Below are positions 47,809 to 58,846 of a DNA stretch of 64,000 nt, in pieces. Position 1 is the stretch's first letter, and every line of letters begins with the position of its first letter. The translations under genes and the position numbers were made by a program. The notes beneath the pieces are model-generated. The model was given only the letters and a program-made list of their open reading frames with translations. It was not told the origin of the DNA and did not search any database. This stretch comes from Monosporascus cannonballus (taxonomy: Eukaryota; Ascomycota; Sordariomycetes; Xylariales): positions 175,044-239,043 of the forward strand of contig QJNS01000121.1 of assembly GCA_004154925.1 (NCBI GenBank). Reading direction: 5' to 3'.

Positions 47809-49233
47809 ATGGCTGTTGAGAAAGGCTCTACAAAGCAAACTTTGGGTCACCCACACCTGTCCTCATCCATGAGGTCAAGCTCGTATCTCAAAGAGCATCA
47901 GCAATATCGACCCCCGAAGCAGTTCGACGCCCATTACGGCATCGACACGGTTGTCGAAGATCTGCAGAGTGCGCGAGTATCGCCCCCCAAGCCCTTTACG
48001 CCTTTCAATGGCGTGCCCTCCGAGGATGAGCCTCCTCGCATTGTCGAAGGCGTTAGTCACGACTTCACACACCCGAACTGCGCCCCCCCTCGAGGCACCA
48101 AGACCAGTCGTCTTATTGCAACCTTGATTTACAAATCCCGCACAGCCAGGGCTGCCCATGCCATACCTAACCTCCGACATGGCTCATCCGGTTCTGATAT
48201 CCCTGCCAACCTCGCGCCTACAACCGATATAGAATCTTTTCCCCTCGAGCCCCCTACTATCAGCGACCCTGAGCCGCTAGACAATTTGTACGGCTCTTAC
48301 ATCTCCCCGCTCTGCATTAGTTCTTTCCTCCATCTGATGTCTACGTTCCCGCTACCGTCGAGTGATGACGCGATCACTTCCGCCCATCGCTGTCTTGACG
48401 ATCCGCAGCACCCGCTCGTCGTGGAGTTGACGCTGTGTCCCGCTCTGTCGCTGGATTACCTGTCCCTCGCGGAGCTCCGAAAGCATGAGCTTATCTACCG
48501 CTTTGAGCGCGAGTGGAATGTCGATGTGATCCTACAGCCAGATACGCTCTGGCGACGGTATCCCCGACTCGTCGTCTTCGATATGGACAGTACGCTGATA
48601 ACCCAGGAGGTAATTGATCTGCTCGCAGCTACCATTACGGATCCGCCGGACCTGGCTGCCAGGGTCGCTGATATCACCCACCGGGCCATGCTTGGGGAGC
48701 TGGAGTTCGACGCAGCGTTCCGCGAACGGGTGGCGCTGCTGAAGGGCTTGCCGGCGACCTTGTTCGAGCAGCTACGGCCGGTGTTGGATGTGACCAAGGG
48801 GGTCCCGCAGCTGCTGAGGGCTTTGAAGAGACTAGGCGTCAAGACGGCGGTACTCTCCGGGGGTTTCTTACCGCTGACCAGCTGGCTGGCCCGGGAGTTA
48901 GGGATCGATTATGCCCACGCCAATGAGGTTGTCGTTGATGATTCGGGCCGGCTGACTGGCGAAGTCAAGGGGACGATCGTGGGCAAGGAGAGGAAGCGAG
49001 AACTGCTCCTCGACATCGCCAAGACAGAAGGCGTGTCATTGGAACAGGTAGTGGCCGTCGGCGATGGCGCTAATGACTTGCTCATGCTAGGTACCGCGGG
49101 CCTGGGTGTGGCATGGAACGCGAAGCCGAAGGTGCAGATGGAAGCGAGCGCGAGACTCAACGGCGAGTCGCTCCTCGACTTGTTGTACCTGTTCGGGTTC
49201 ACCAGCGAGGACGTAGACGTGCTCGCTGCGTGA
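47809..49233 (+). CDS. ser2: Phosphoserine phosphatase (SerB/Ser2 type)
   Basis: Last step of the phosphorylated serine pathway: phosphoserine to serine. Single exon, 474 residues. The HAD-phosphatase motifs are all present: motif I FDMDSTL (Asp258, Asp260), motif II Ser/Gly in VLSGGFLPLT, the Lys of VGKERKRELLL and motif IV VGDGANDLLML. GLGVAWNAKP and LNGESLLDLLYLFGF complete the domain. The N-terminal 250 residues are long for the family: first a variable stretch, then about 150 residues (ISSFLHLMSTFPLPSSDDAI, ALSLDYLSLAELRKHELIYR) that probably form an ACT-like regulatory part. Intronless, convergent with the small mitochondrial protein gene. Confidence 0.95.
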   Translation: MAVEKGSTKQTLGHPHLSSSMRSSSYLKEHQQYRPPKQFDAHYGIDTVVEDLQSARVSPPKPFTPFNGVPSEDEPPRIVEGVSHDFTHPNCAPPRGTKTSRLIATLIYKSRTARAAHAIPNLRHGSSGSDIPANLAPTTDIESFPLEPPTISDPEPLDNLYGSYISPLCISSFLHLMSTFPLPSSDDAITSAHRCLDDPQHPLVVELTLCPALSLDYLSLAELRKHELIYRFEREWNVDVILQPDTLWRRYPRLVVFDMDSTLITQEVIDLLAATITDPPDLAARVADITHRAMLGELEFDAAFRERVALLKGLPATLFEQLRPVLDVTKGVPQLLRALKRLGVKTAVLSGGFLPLTSWLARELGIDYAHANEVVVDDSGRLTGEVKGTIVGKERKRELLLDIAKTEGVSLEQVVAVGDGANDLLMLGTAGLGVAWNAKPKVQMEASARLNGESLLDLLYLFGFTSEDVDVLAA

Positions 49234-50141
49234 GTTGCGACGTAGGTACCTAGGTAGGTTAGGCGGAGCAGCCCGCGTCTCACGATTACGACGCATGAAT
49301 TGGCTTATACCAAGCTTACGTTTGGAAGGACGGACTGGCTTTCCTAGATTTAGCATGGAAGATGACAAGGCGTACTAGGTATGCTTCAGGGGGCTTTGCC
49401 GTCTCGATACGCTGGTAGCGCCGAAGTGCTCCGTCGAGACACGCCCGGGTTCCCGTAAGGTAGCATCATGTAAAAAGATGCGCAAACCCATTCGTGATTT
49501 GTTATGAGCTTGATTTCAAATCCGGAATTCGTTCAAGGGTAACCAAACGCGAGCTCGATGACCGCTTGCTACCGAACATCAACTTAATACCCAGCATGAT
49601 TCCATTATTCCTGAGCCCGTGCGTTGATGGTTTGTGAGATGAGCGGTATATGAGTGTTCTCCTTAACCGAGAAGCCTCGTGGGCTCACCATCCTAACTGG
49701 GTTGAGGAGCTAGACCGGGCAGTTTTATACGTCTATTTCCAAGGCATCCTCCCAGTGTAGCATAATCACACCAGACTGCGCGCGGAAGAGTAAGTTAAAC
49801 AACTCTTTCGTAGAATGGAAATTATAGATACATCGCTCACACGCACAACGCTTATGCACGCCGCCCAGGTTTGAGAATGGGTAAGGGGGGAGATTACTAC
49901 GATGGAGAGATCCTGGAGGAAGGCGTGTTCGAGACGAGTACGCATAGCAGTGGTTTGCATTCCTAGCTTGGACAGGCAAGAGGAGACACAAAAAGAGAAA
50001 GGGCGCCACAGGAACGGAAGACAAAAAGGGAATGCTTCAATGCCAGGACCGGGTTATGTACAAAGCAGGCGGAATGCCAATGCCGCGTCCCTAATGCCCT
50101 CATCTCGGCTGTCGTCGTACTGCAAAGATCCGCCACCCCGT
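49234..50141. other. Convergent intergenic region
   Basis: Begins with GTAGGTACCTAGGTAGGTTAGG (49245-49262 core), directly behind the phosphatase stop. Minus frames of 64-99 codons near 49725-50024 have no recognisable content. Confidence 0.5.
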
Positions 50142-50788
50142 CTAGTAGCCGTCCTTGCCCCACTTGTTGTACTTGTCGTGCAGACGCTGCGTGTCTCGTC
50201 AGTACGTGTTAAGAGAGGGCACCGAGACGGTGGGAGCCCATTTTCCATGTCCGCTTTCACAGACCTTTGGCAGGTTGACGTCGGGGATGACGACGACGTT
50301 GACGGCGCTCGGGGCGTCTTTGGGAGGTTGGTTGGGGTCGCCACCAGGATGGTATTTGTACTTGCCCTCGGCCGAGTTACTCTCCCAAGGCATGCCGGAG
50401 CTGCTCATGCCTACGCGGGACTCCGAGGTAGAAGAGGTAGGGGATCGGCCTTTTGTCTCGTCAGCTAAGCTATCTCATCCGGCATGACGGACGAGAAGAG
50501 GATGGTGGGAGAGGATGGCTGGACGAACCGAAGTAGAGGCCTGCGCCGGCGAAAGTCAAGACCATGATGCCTCCCAGAATCTATGCAGAAGGACAGGCGA
50601 GTAAGTCAGTATTCCGGCCACCAACCACAAATCCATGAGAAGCGAGCGCGGGCGGGACGGGTTGTAGAGAGAAGATTATGACGCACCGCCAGCTCCGGGT
50701 TGCGCTTGGACTCATTCTTCAGGGCCGGGTCGGCGGCGAGACGGCGGGCGGAGGTGGTGAATGCCCTTCGTGCGATGATGGAAGCCAT
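50142..50788 (-). CDS. Small single-span protein, probably mitochondrial, unknown function
   Basis: Minus exons 50788-50687, 50580-50529, 50449-50265 and 50186-50142 give 127 residues. Residues 1-20 (MASIIARRAFTTSARRLAAD) are a clear mitochondrial presequence. Exon 2 encodes one hydrophobic segment (ILGGIMVLTFAGAGLYFG). The rest is hydrophilic: GRSPTSSTSES, GKYKYHPGGDPNQPPKDAPS, AVNVVVIPDVNLPK and the end RLHDKYNKWGKDGY. I believe this is conserved among filamentous ascomycetes, but cannot name it; an accessory respiratory-complex subunit is one possibility. Donor GTTCGT and acceptor AAAAG of intron 2 are weak but are the ones that keep the frame. The 5' leader contains a CAA-type microsatellite. 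Confidence 0.75.
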
Positions 50789-50795
50789 GATTGTT

Positions 50796-50796
<1 letters not shown>

Positions 50797-50827
<31 letters not shown>
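50797..50827. repeat. (TTG)n microsatellite in a 5' leader
   Basis: Nine or ten consecutive TTG/TGT units, passing into TCG units; in the mRNA of the minus-strand gene this would be a CAA repeat just upstream of the start codon. Confidence 0.85.
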
Positions 50828-51034
50828 CGTCGTCGGTCGCGAAGTATCAATCGAAGCTTTGTTCTTCTCTCGACTTGCGGAGTGTGTTCAATCTGGAGGC
50901 ACCAAAGGTTGGGCAAGCTCCGGTTCCACATTTATTCAAGCATCGTGCTGTGCTATGGAATGATAACCGGCTCGGTGACTGGTCAATTCGATTCGCAGTG
51001 GTTCGATTGATTATATCATCGGTATGATATACAG

Positions 51035-51113
51035 AGTACCTACTTACTTACCTATTACGTACCCTACCTAGATTACCTAGGTAGGTTGGTAGGTACCCAG
51101 GTACCTAGGTATC
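51035..51113. repeat. Cluster of GGTACC/CCTAGG motifs
   Basis: Dense alternation of TACCTA, CCTAGGTAGG, GTAGGTACCC and GGTACCTAGG. Neighbouring units are partly self-complementary, so the stretch could fold into hairpins. Same motif family at many other intergenic sites in the window. Confidence 0.7.
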
Positions 51114-51724
51114 TGCCAGTGCAGCTGTGACGCAGGTGGGTGGCAGGTGTGATGCTACTTACGTAAGGTACGTCTCCCCCCTTTACTCTTCGTAGGGCTG
51201 CATGCACGCAAACGTCTGACCGGGCTCGTCGGTGCTAGACTAAGTATTATGTACATTTCACCACACTCTTATGATCGCAGGGTTCGCTTCTTTCCGTGTC
51301 CTGCCTGCATCACCCATCAACGCTGCGGCCGGTGCAATTCACCGATTTTTCTTTTCGTCTCGTCGCGCGCCACCATGGATTGAAGCCAAACTGACTGCAA
51401 GCCAGAGCCGACGGTATTAACGTTGGATAGAACATGTCGGATCTACCAAGCCGCCCTGCTGTGCAGAGAGACGAACAAAAGCAAAGTTGACCTCATCTGG
51501 GCAGACCAGACGAGGCACCCAACTTTGAACTAAAAATATTCTTCGGTCGCTCTCTTCAAACGAACAACATTCAGTCCCTCACCCTAGTCTGTCTCCTCGA
51601 CTCACTCAGCCTTCCCTCGACATCGAAACTCATCGCTCTCTTTCTGTTTCTCCGACTCACATCCTCTCGCTTATCCCCAACTTTACTACCAAGGCCGATC
51701 CCGTGTCATACATAAACTTAAAAC

Positions 51725-53773
51725 ATGGCGTCGCCAAAAGATGACAACTTCCCGAACCCCAATTTTCCTGCTGGCCCGCCCAGTATCATCTCCTCGCGGA
51801 TGACGGATATTGCATCCGAAGATGGAGATGATGGAGATGAGACCGGAAACAACGGCTCCGACGATCAAACCATGAAACGGCGCACGAGCGCGTACCGGAG
51901 TAGCGCCGTAGCCTCTGAGTCGAGACCCGGCACCGCAAGAACCGGCGGCGCATGGTCGCGAAATAATTCTTTCCGGAGGAGCGTCCAGAGGGGAAGCCTG
52001 GCCGGCGCTCGTAACTCTGGTGTCTCGGGAACCTCCGCGCGTCCTCAGAGCTCCGCTGGTCGCAGCCACGTGCCCTCCTTGACCTCTCATGCCTTCTTCC
52101 ACCCCATGAGCTCCCAGAAGCTTCAGGCCCAGAGAAGCTCATCGCGTCCCCACGCCGCGAGCCAGAATCGTGCGAGCCTCCAGGCTGAAGACCCCACCGG
52201 CCCAGCACCGCTAGACACTGGCGCTCACCTAACCCGCCAGCTCGCCGATGACGCCGACGCCCGCCCGCCGCAATCCGGGGGAACCGAGGTGACCGAGCCC
52301 GAAGCTTATGACCACATCACGGTCGACACGAGCCCTACTCACGGCCATTATCCTACCGGTAGCCTCAGCGAGAGCATGCGCCCCTTGCAGCGCAAGAAGG
52401 CAGAAGATATAGGCCTCCGTCTTGACGTCGATAAGACCAAGTCCTATAACAGGTCTCCCACGAACCTGGGAAGCCCGAGGAGGTCTCCACGGTCTTTCAG
52501 ATCAAGCTTCTTGATGCCCGGCAGGACCGAGGGCGCAGCAACTCCACGTAGTATGCGTGGCGCCGAGAAGCTGTCTTCCGGTGCCTCGTCCCCTCGGCTC
52601 ACCCCCATGGCCGCCGGTAACCCCGCCGCTCCCAAGACCACGGCCTCCGTCAAGGACGACTTCGCTAAGAACCTTGGTCGAAACTTCGAGTATTTTGAAG
52701 GGAACACCGTTTTCTGCGTTGGTGGCCGGTTGCAGAATACCCGCTCTCGCCCTATCAACATCGCTACCGGCTTCTTAGTTGTCTTGCCAGCCGCTTTATT
52801 TTTCGCTTTTTCCGCTCCCTACCTATGGCGGCACGTCTCACCAGCCGTACCCGCCGTCTTCGCCTATCTCTTTTGCCTCTGTATGGCTTCTTTCCTTCGT
52901 GCCTCTGGCTCGGATCCCGGAGTAGGTAGCCCTGTTTTCGATCGCATGTTCCCCTGTTCGCGCTCTTGCTGACGTGCGCGTTAGATCCTCCCCCGTAATC
53001 TCCATCGGCTCCCTCCCCCCGCTGAAGACGAAGACCCCTTACATATTGCACCTGCCACCATAGAGTGGACTATGATTAAATCGGCCGAGTCGAGCACGGC
53101 GGCTATGGAAGTCCCTTCGAAGTACTGTAAGACTTGTAACATCTGGCGTCCGCCCCGAGCCCACCACTGTCGGGTGTGTGACAACTGCGTGGAAACACAG
53201 GACCACCATTGCGTCTGGGTTAACAACTGCATTGGTCGCCGAAACTACCGGTATTTTTTCGCCTTTGTGACGACGGCCACCCTCCTTGCGTTGTTCCTCA
53301 TCGGTGCATCGTTGGCGCAAATACTGGTGTATGCTGGCGAGGAGCAGATTTCCTTCGCTGAAGCCATCGACCACTTCCGCGTCCCCTTCGCCATGGTCGT
53401 CTACGGCGCCATTGGCTTTCTGTATCCTGCCGCTCTGATGGGTTACCACGTGTTCCTGATGGCTAGGGGCGAGACGACCAGAGAGTTCCTCAACTCGCAC
53501 AAGTTCTTGAAGAAAGACCGTTACCGCGCCTTCACGCAAGGCAGTTGGTTGAAGAACTGGGTCGTCGTGCTATGCCGTCCTCGCCCGCCAACGTATTATC
53601 GCTTCAAGAACCGCTTTGAGGAAGGCGACCAGCGGCTCGGCGAGCGTCGGGCTCCACGGCGAGCTCCAGGCCCCGGTGCCGGCCAGGAGATGGAGATGCA
53701 GGCGGTGCGTCCCGCGAGAAACAGCTTTCAAGGTCCGAGTACTCTCCATAGTGGCCCGGCAACGCCACGGTAA
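51725..53773 (+). CDS. erf2: DHHC palmitoyltransferase, Erf2-like
   Basis: S-acylates Cys residues of membrane proteins such as Ras, at the ER or Golgi. Exons 51725-52921 and 52985-53773 give 661 residues. About 300 N-terminal residues are Ser/Pro/Arg-rich and disordered. Then NFEYFEGNTVFCVGGRLQNT, two helices (INIATGFLVVLPAALFFAFS and VPAVFAYLFCLCMASFLRAS), SDPGILPRNLH, and the Cys-rich domain KYCKTCNIWRPPRAHHCRVC with NCVETQDHHCVWVNNCIGRR. The catalytic Cys is Cys475. Two more helices follow (YFFAFVTTATLLALFLIG and FAMVVYGAIGFLYPAALMG), then the TTxE-like TTREFLNSHKF. In yeast Erf2 works with Erf4, which is not seen here. The long N-terminus is typical of filamentous fungal Erf2. Confidence 0.92.
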
Positions 53774-55388
53774 TCCCCAGCCGGCGGCTCTATGTCCTTA
53801 ACGTTACGGGGGAAAACTATCCTGCTCGAATGGAAATGGATGGATGTGCCAATAGCTGCTAAGCTTTGTAATTTTCTGATTCATGTATACCCTCGATTCC
53901 CATTCTTCCATGCACGATGCAATATCATTCCGTTAGATTCAACGTCCGAAAGCTTGACGTTCGGGGGTCCAAGGCATTGCGTGCGGGTTTATTAGTATGC
54001 AATACGGCCGGTCCAAATGCACCATGGGTGGCAAAATATAAATGGACTCTGTATGTCGTTGGGTTCTTTCAGCTGGTTCTGTCACAAGCCTCCCTTGCAG
54101 ACCGGCGGCTACTGCTCTAGTCATCTAATCGGGCTTTTCCCTCGCCAGCAGCCTTTCGGGGCAAGCTAGGCGATGATTCGTAATTCCAACGAGTTCAGTG
54201 AAGACAGAGTCCGCGTCATATCTGAACCACTATTAACTCTCGCCGTTCCCTATGCTCGCCCGCTTGCTTGTTGCTGTAAATTACGCTGGTAAGCGTCCGG
54301 AACATATACTGATTTGAAAGTCTGGAATGTCCGCGGGGATATGGCAGTGCGTCCCCCCCTTAACCACGTTTACTTTCCTTCACCCGTACGACATCGCGCC
54401 TGCCACCACACAAAGAGGTGTCGACACATATGCGTAGAGGCGCCTGCCGGCCAATATGCGTGGGCATGTTAAATAGCGAGTGTCTCGGAATTAACGCGTA
54501 GAAAAACGCTGCGCGATAGACCGCCACGAGACGACGCCTACGTGTGAACTAACCCATACCGCACCTTGAGCCCCCCGGGGAAACAGCTCGACTGGCACAT
54601 GAGACTGTCATCCCAACCCCTATTCCGGCGTTTCCCGGCAGAGGGAAAAGGCGAGCAGCGGGCAGCCATCGTATTCTCCGTGAGGGAGTATAACCAGCAG
54701 TTGCTCTCTGGAGTTTCCGAAAAGCCCATTTAACGAGGAGGACGCACCGTCTCGTCCGGTCGCCTCTCGAAATAAGGAGCGGGTGAACCGCACCTTAATC
54801 GTCTACCGACTGCGCACGATGGCTGCGTTTGCGATCAAAAATATTTCTCGCTACGGCACTCTAGTCCGGAGCGCTACACACAACAGAGGAGTATAGTTCG
54901 GATCACTAGGCCGAGTGACAAAGGTAGCGGCTATCTTGCTAGGATCTTGATCGGACTCGCGGGTATTAGTGTCCTGCTCTCCTATCCTACCACGTCAAGG
55001 GGAGATATACGCGTAAGAAACGTGACACAGTAGCGCTCTTCCTGGTTTAGAGAGCCAGCATGCCTATCATCTGCGTCGCCCGGGCGTAGTGGAATATCGT
55101 GAACGCATTTGCTAAACCCTGCACCTATACCGCAAACCGAGCCGACACGTGCGTGTACTTGTCATGTAGACTGGGAACGCCTTCTGACCGCCACTTGATA
55201 AAATCGTCATCTTGTGATATTTTTCCGTCTCCTTCCAGCTTGGTAAAATAAGAACAAAGGCCTGCTTCAAGCCGGAGGCAAGGAAGCCAAGGTCCTGGTC
55301 CCCGTCTATCTAGGATGCGTGCCCTTAAACCCAAGCAGACACTTTCGCTCATCTTGAATCGCTCAGTAACGCCTTCCGAACCCAACCA
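53774..55388. other. Convergent intergenic region
   Basis: Between the DHHC gene (plus) and SEC21 (minus). Minus frames at 54538-54729 and 55125-55385 (the latter ends next to SEC21) have no known motif. No repeat or RNA gene recognised. Confidence 0.5.
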
Positions 55389-58300
55389 TTACGCGACCGA
55401 CGCTACCACCATACCAGCAACGTTCTCCTCTTCACTACGTACAACAATCTTGGTCGTGACGCCGGTCTTCGATGAATACGCCATGCGGATGTTTGCTACG
55501 ACCTTTCCACCGTTGACCGTCTTGCCCAACAACTTGAGCTGATGCGTGGTCTGGCTGACAGGTATGTCCGTACCCTCCAGGGGTTGCAGAGAGAGCGTTT
55601 TTACCAGCTGTTCCGTGGCATCTGTTTAGGGGGATCAGCGTGATTGTCTCGACAAATATACACTATAACGGGAGCCAGAGAGAAGAGCATACCTGCAATG
55701 CTGTTGATTCCTGATAGTTGTAAGGTTTCTTGGGCCTCCTCTCCAGTGGCGCCCACAGTCTCCCAGATTTGGTTAAAGTTGCCAGCGTAAGTGGGGATCA
55801 CATAATCGCTACCCGTAAGCTCAAAGTCTCCCACCTCGTATTCGTCTTCGTAGCCGCTCTCCTCAGGTTCGTTTGTAGTAGGGTCGATCTCCTTGCTTGT
55901 GAACTTGAGCACGTTTGAGAACGAACTCGTGGGCAGCGATTCTTTGCCATTGACCTTCTTGAAGGCCACAAATACCTTGCCGGGCTCATCAGTGGCAAGC
56001 TTCTCAGCCTGGATGATGAAGACCTCCTCCAGCTCCTCCTCGTCCGAAGGCGTCGCCACCACGGAAACGTTCTCGAGCACCGTAGCCTCAAGGGTGTTCT
56101 TGACCTCATACTGAAGAACGATATGCTCCTTGAAGATGTGCTTGACGACTGAGACGACGTATTCCGTTTCAGCCTCGGTCAACTCGACAACGGGTGACGA
56201 CTTGAGAACACTGCCGAACTCCTTCATTTCCGGGATGGACATAAGCTCTTCGGCAACCCTTGCGGCGGCGGCCGCCGCGGAGGCCTGTGCTTCCGCACCC
56301 GACTGGGCAGCCTTCGAGGGCCCAGTCTTGGGTGGCTTGAGAGATGGCGTCGTAGCAGTAAGCTTCTTCGTCCTGTCCTCCGCGTCTGCCTGTTCTCGCG
56401 TGACTACAGGGATCTTGCTGATATCGAAGGGAGTGCTGAAGACAGATTTGTCGTCTGACGTGACATACGTGACCAACTGGTGTTCGAAGTAGGGGAGGGA
56501 GAACATATTCTCTAGCCTCTGCATTAGCATGGCAAAGGTTCAGCAGGGAAGTCGAAGGAAACGTACCGTTCTTGATAAATCTATCGCCCGTATCGTCGTC
56601 CTCGTGCATTAGTCTCAGGTTGAGGGCCGCACGATCGCGCACCTCGTCATCCACGTCGTCAAGACAACGGGTTAGGAGAACGTCGACACTCCGCTTGACT
56701 TCAGGGTCCTTCTGTCCAACGCCGAACTTCGCGAGGGCGGTGACAGCGGCTGCTCTTACTATGGCATTCTCTAGCACAACGCGGTTGTAGATATATCGAA
56801 TGTACTTGGTAGGCTGGGAGGTCTTGGGCCCTTCAAGGCCCAGCAGGTGAAGAATGCGCACCGCCAGTTTGGTGAACTCGCAGTCCTCGATGAACTCGCA
56901 CAGGTGGGCTAAGGCGTCCTCCTTGGAGTCGGGCACGAACTTGATCAGGTCGAACATGCTCTCAACCACAGCGCGCTTGAACTCGTAGCCACCTTCATCG
57001 CGCAGGATGCCGCTAAGGAAGGCCAGCATGCCTGCCTGTTTGTTGGGGAACTTCAGGCACAGCGTCCGGATAGCCTCGACGATGGTGATCTTAAACTCGT
57101 CGGTAATTTCGGACATGAATCCGGAAATCTGTTTCATGAGCCGGTCGACGCTAGCCTCGTTTCCGGTTTTCAGGAGCGTAGTGATGGCGAAGGTGGCAAT
57201 AGATCGGTTGCTGTTTGAGATGAGAGCCTCAATATCTGGGTTGCAGACGTTGACCGCTTGCGGCTTGAAGGAGGCGAAGTTGTGCAGGATTCGGAGGGCA
57301 GCAAATTTGGTGACAGCGCGCGGAGACGACAGGAATAGCTGTAGAACGTGAACAGCCTGGGTGACCTCCGCATCGGTGACGTCCCTCATATCGCAGATTG
57401 CCTTAGCAGCCTCGAAGTTGACCATCTCGCTCTTGTGTCTTAACCATCCGTCAAGCAGCTGCATCATCGGCCTCCGAAGCGACTGATCCTCCTCAGCTAG
57501 CTGGGCGGCTAATCGGACCAGCATCACAATGGCAGCAGGGCTCTTTACGGCGCCGGCTGAGCCAAACTGCTGTACCATCTTGACGAGGGCCATTCTATCG
57601 TGCGAGCGCATGGAGTAGAGCAAGCCGATAGCATGGTATTGGGTCATGGTGGAGTTGTTGACAGGGAGCGAGCCGGAATGCGAGGAGAAGCCGAGGGAGA
57701 AACCACCGGAGGACTTGGTCGAAGCAGCAGCTTCTTGGGTTTCGGACTGCCATCGTCTCACGACATCCTTGGCGATGGGGAGGAGGTGATAGGACGAGAC
57801 AAGAGCGGCAGAGGACACCGAAGGGTTCTTGTCGACGATGGCCGTCTTCATGACACGCTCAATCGACTGGACAGTAGTGGCATCGATGATACGGCAGAGG
57901 GCACGGATGGCGTTCGGTCTGTATATAGCGTCGGTGCTGCCGCCGGTGTCCTTCATAATCGTGCTTGTGACCATTATGATATCCTCGGCGGAGTTGGCGA
58001 GCTCCTTGATAACAAGGTGCACCATCTGTCGCAAGCTGGCATCTTTGTTCTGAAATAGCTTGGATATGCCGAAGAACAGTGTGGTGGCTTCGTTGGTCGG
58101 GAACTTCTCGCCGGTATAGAGTAGGAGGGCGATCTTGGTCAGGAGAATGCGACATCTTCGGGGCTGGATCGGGGAGCTGTTGAATAGCCGAGCTAGGAGG
58201 AAAAGTTAGCAGGTTAGGAGGAGACCGTCGTGCACGGCTTGCTGTATGTATGGGTTTGATGATGGTGGGCGTCGATGATAGTCGCGGTGTAAGTATATGT

Positions 58301-58458
58301 GTGCGTATGCAGTGGGAGGGGGGATTGGGATTGGGATTGGGATTGGGATTGGGAATCAAGGGGCAGGTCAAGTAATTGTTACCTTCTTGAAAGACTTGGG
58401 TACGATCGACCTTGACCAGGCCGAGGTCAGCATCTTCATCTTTCTTGCCGTAGCTCAT
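55389..58458 (-). CDS. sec21: Coatomer gamma subunit (gamma-COP, Sec21)
   Basis: Part of the COPI coat for Golgi-to-ER transport. Minus exons 58458-58383, 58192-56567, 56511-55693 and 55621-55389 give 917 residues. It starts MSYGKKDEDADLGLVKVDRT and reads an armadillo-like helical trunk (RILLTKIALLLYTGEKFPTN, EATTLFFGISKLFQNKDASL, RQMVHLVIKELANSAEDII). A linker with PPKTGPSKAAQSG and an Ala run precedes the appendage domain (EYVVSVVKHIFKEHIVLQYE, VKNTLEATVLENVSVVATPS). The end VTTKIVVRSEEENVAGMVVA SVA is the platform subdomain. Intron 1 (58193-58382) contains a hexanucleotide repeat. The third exon's acceptor (GGCTAG) is chosen because it gives KNENMFSLPYFEHQLV. Confidence 0.97.
58312..58357. 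repeat. (GGGATT)n hexanucleotide repeat in SEC21 intron 1
   Basis: Five perfect GGGATT units plus partial ones (CCCAAT on the SEC21 strand). Close to, but not equal to, telomeric TTAGGG. Confidence 0.9.
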
Positions 58459-58846
58459 ATTGGGCGAGGAGACGGCTTGTTCTTGGAAAAGAAAGAGAGT
58501 TGAAGATGGCGTCGGCTTAGGGGTCGACTCGCTTCACCACATAATTTGAGTGCTTGGCCGTATGGTTATTATTCCGAGAAGGAGCGACGTTGTCCAATTC
58601 TCTGGTGATAAGGTACTTTCTAGCACTAACTTAGTGTGCTGCGTACCTTCTTACCCCCATTAGCCCCCGGCTGGCAGGGATCCCACCCTACCAAAGCTCC
58701 ATACCGTAGCATCACGTGACGGCCCTTTTTATCTATCGCCTCAGGACCGGGTAGGTACCCGGGTACCTAGGTATCTAACGTTAATCTAGGTATCTGGGTA
58801 TCATGGGTGTGTCCATGTTGACCGTCTTGTCATATTTTTTTTTATT
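58459..58846. promoter_or_regulatory. SEC21 promoter, TRM44 3' end
   Basis: Head-to-tail gap between two minus-strand genes. It contains an 18-bp perfect palindrome (58752-58769) in a cluster of GGTACC/CCTAGG motifs, and a poly-T tract near 58835 close to the TRM44 stop. Confidence 0.5.
58752..58769. repeat. 18-bp perfect palindrome
   Basis: TAGGTACCCGGGTACCTA equals its own reverse complement. It is followed by GGTATCTAACG and a second TCTAGGTATC; same family as the other intergenic motifs. Confidence 0.9.

Larger units (their letters stand above)
50789..51724. other. Divergent promoter region with palindromic cluster
   Basis: Contains a trinucleotide repeat next to the minus gene's start and the densest group of CCTAGGTACC motifs (51035-51113). 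The end (about 51540-51724) is pyrimidine-rich and should be the leader of the DHHC gene. Confidence 0.55.

Noticed and set aside
58312..58357. Interstitial telomere
   Set aside because: The unit is GGGATT, not GGGTTA, and it lies in an ordinary intron; treated as a microsatellite.
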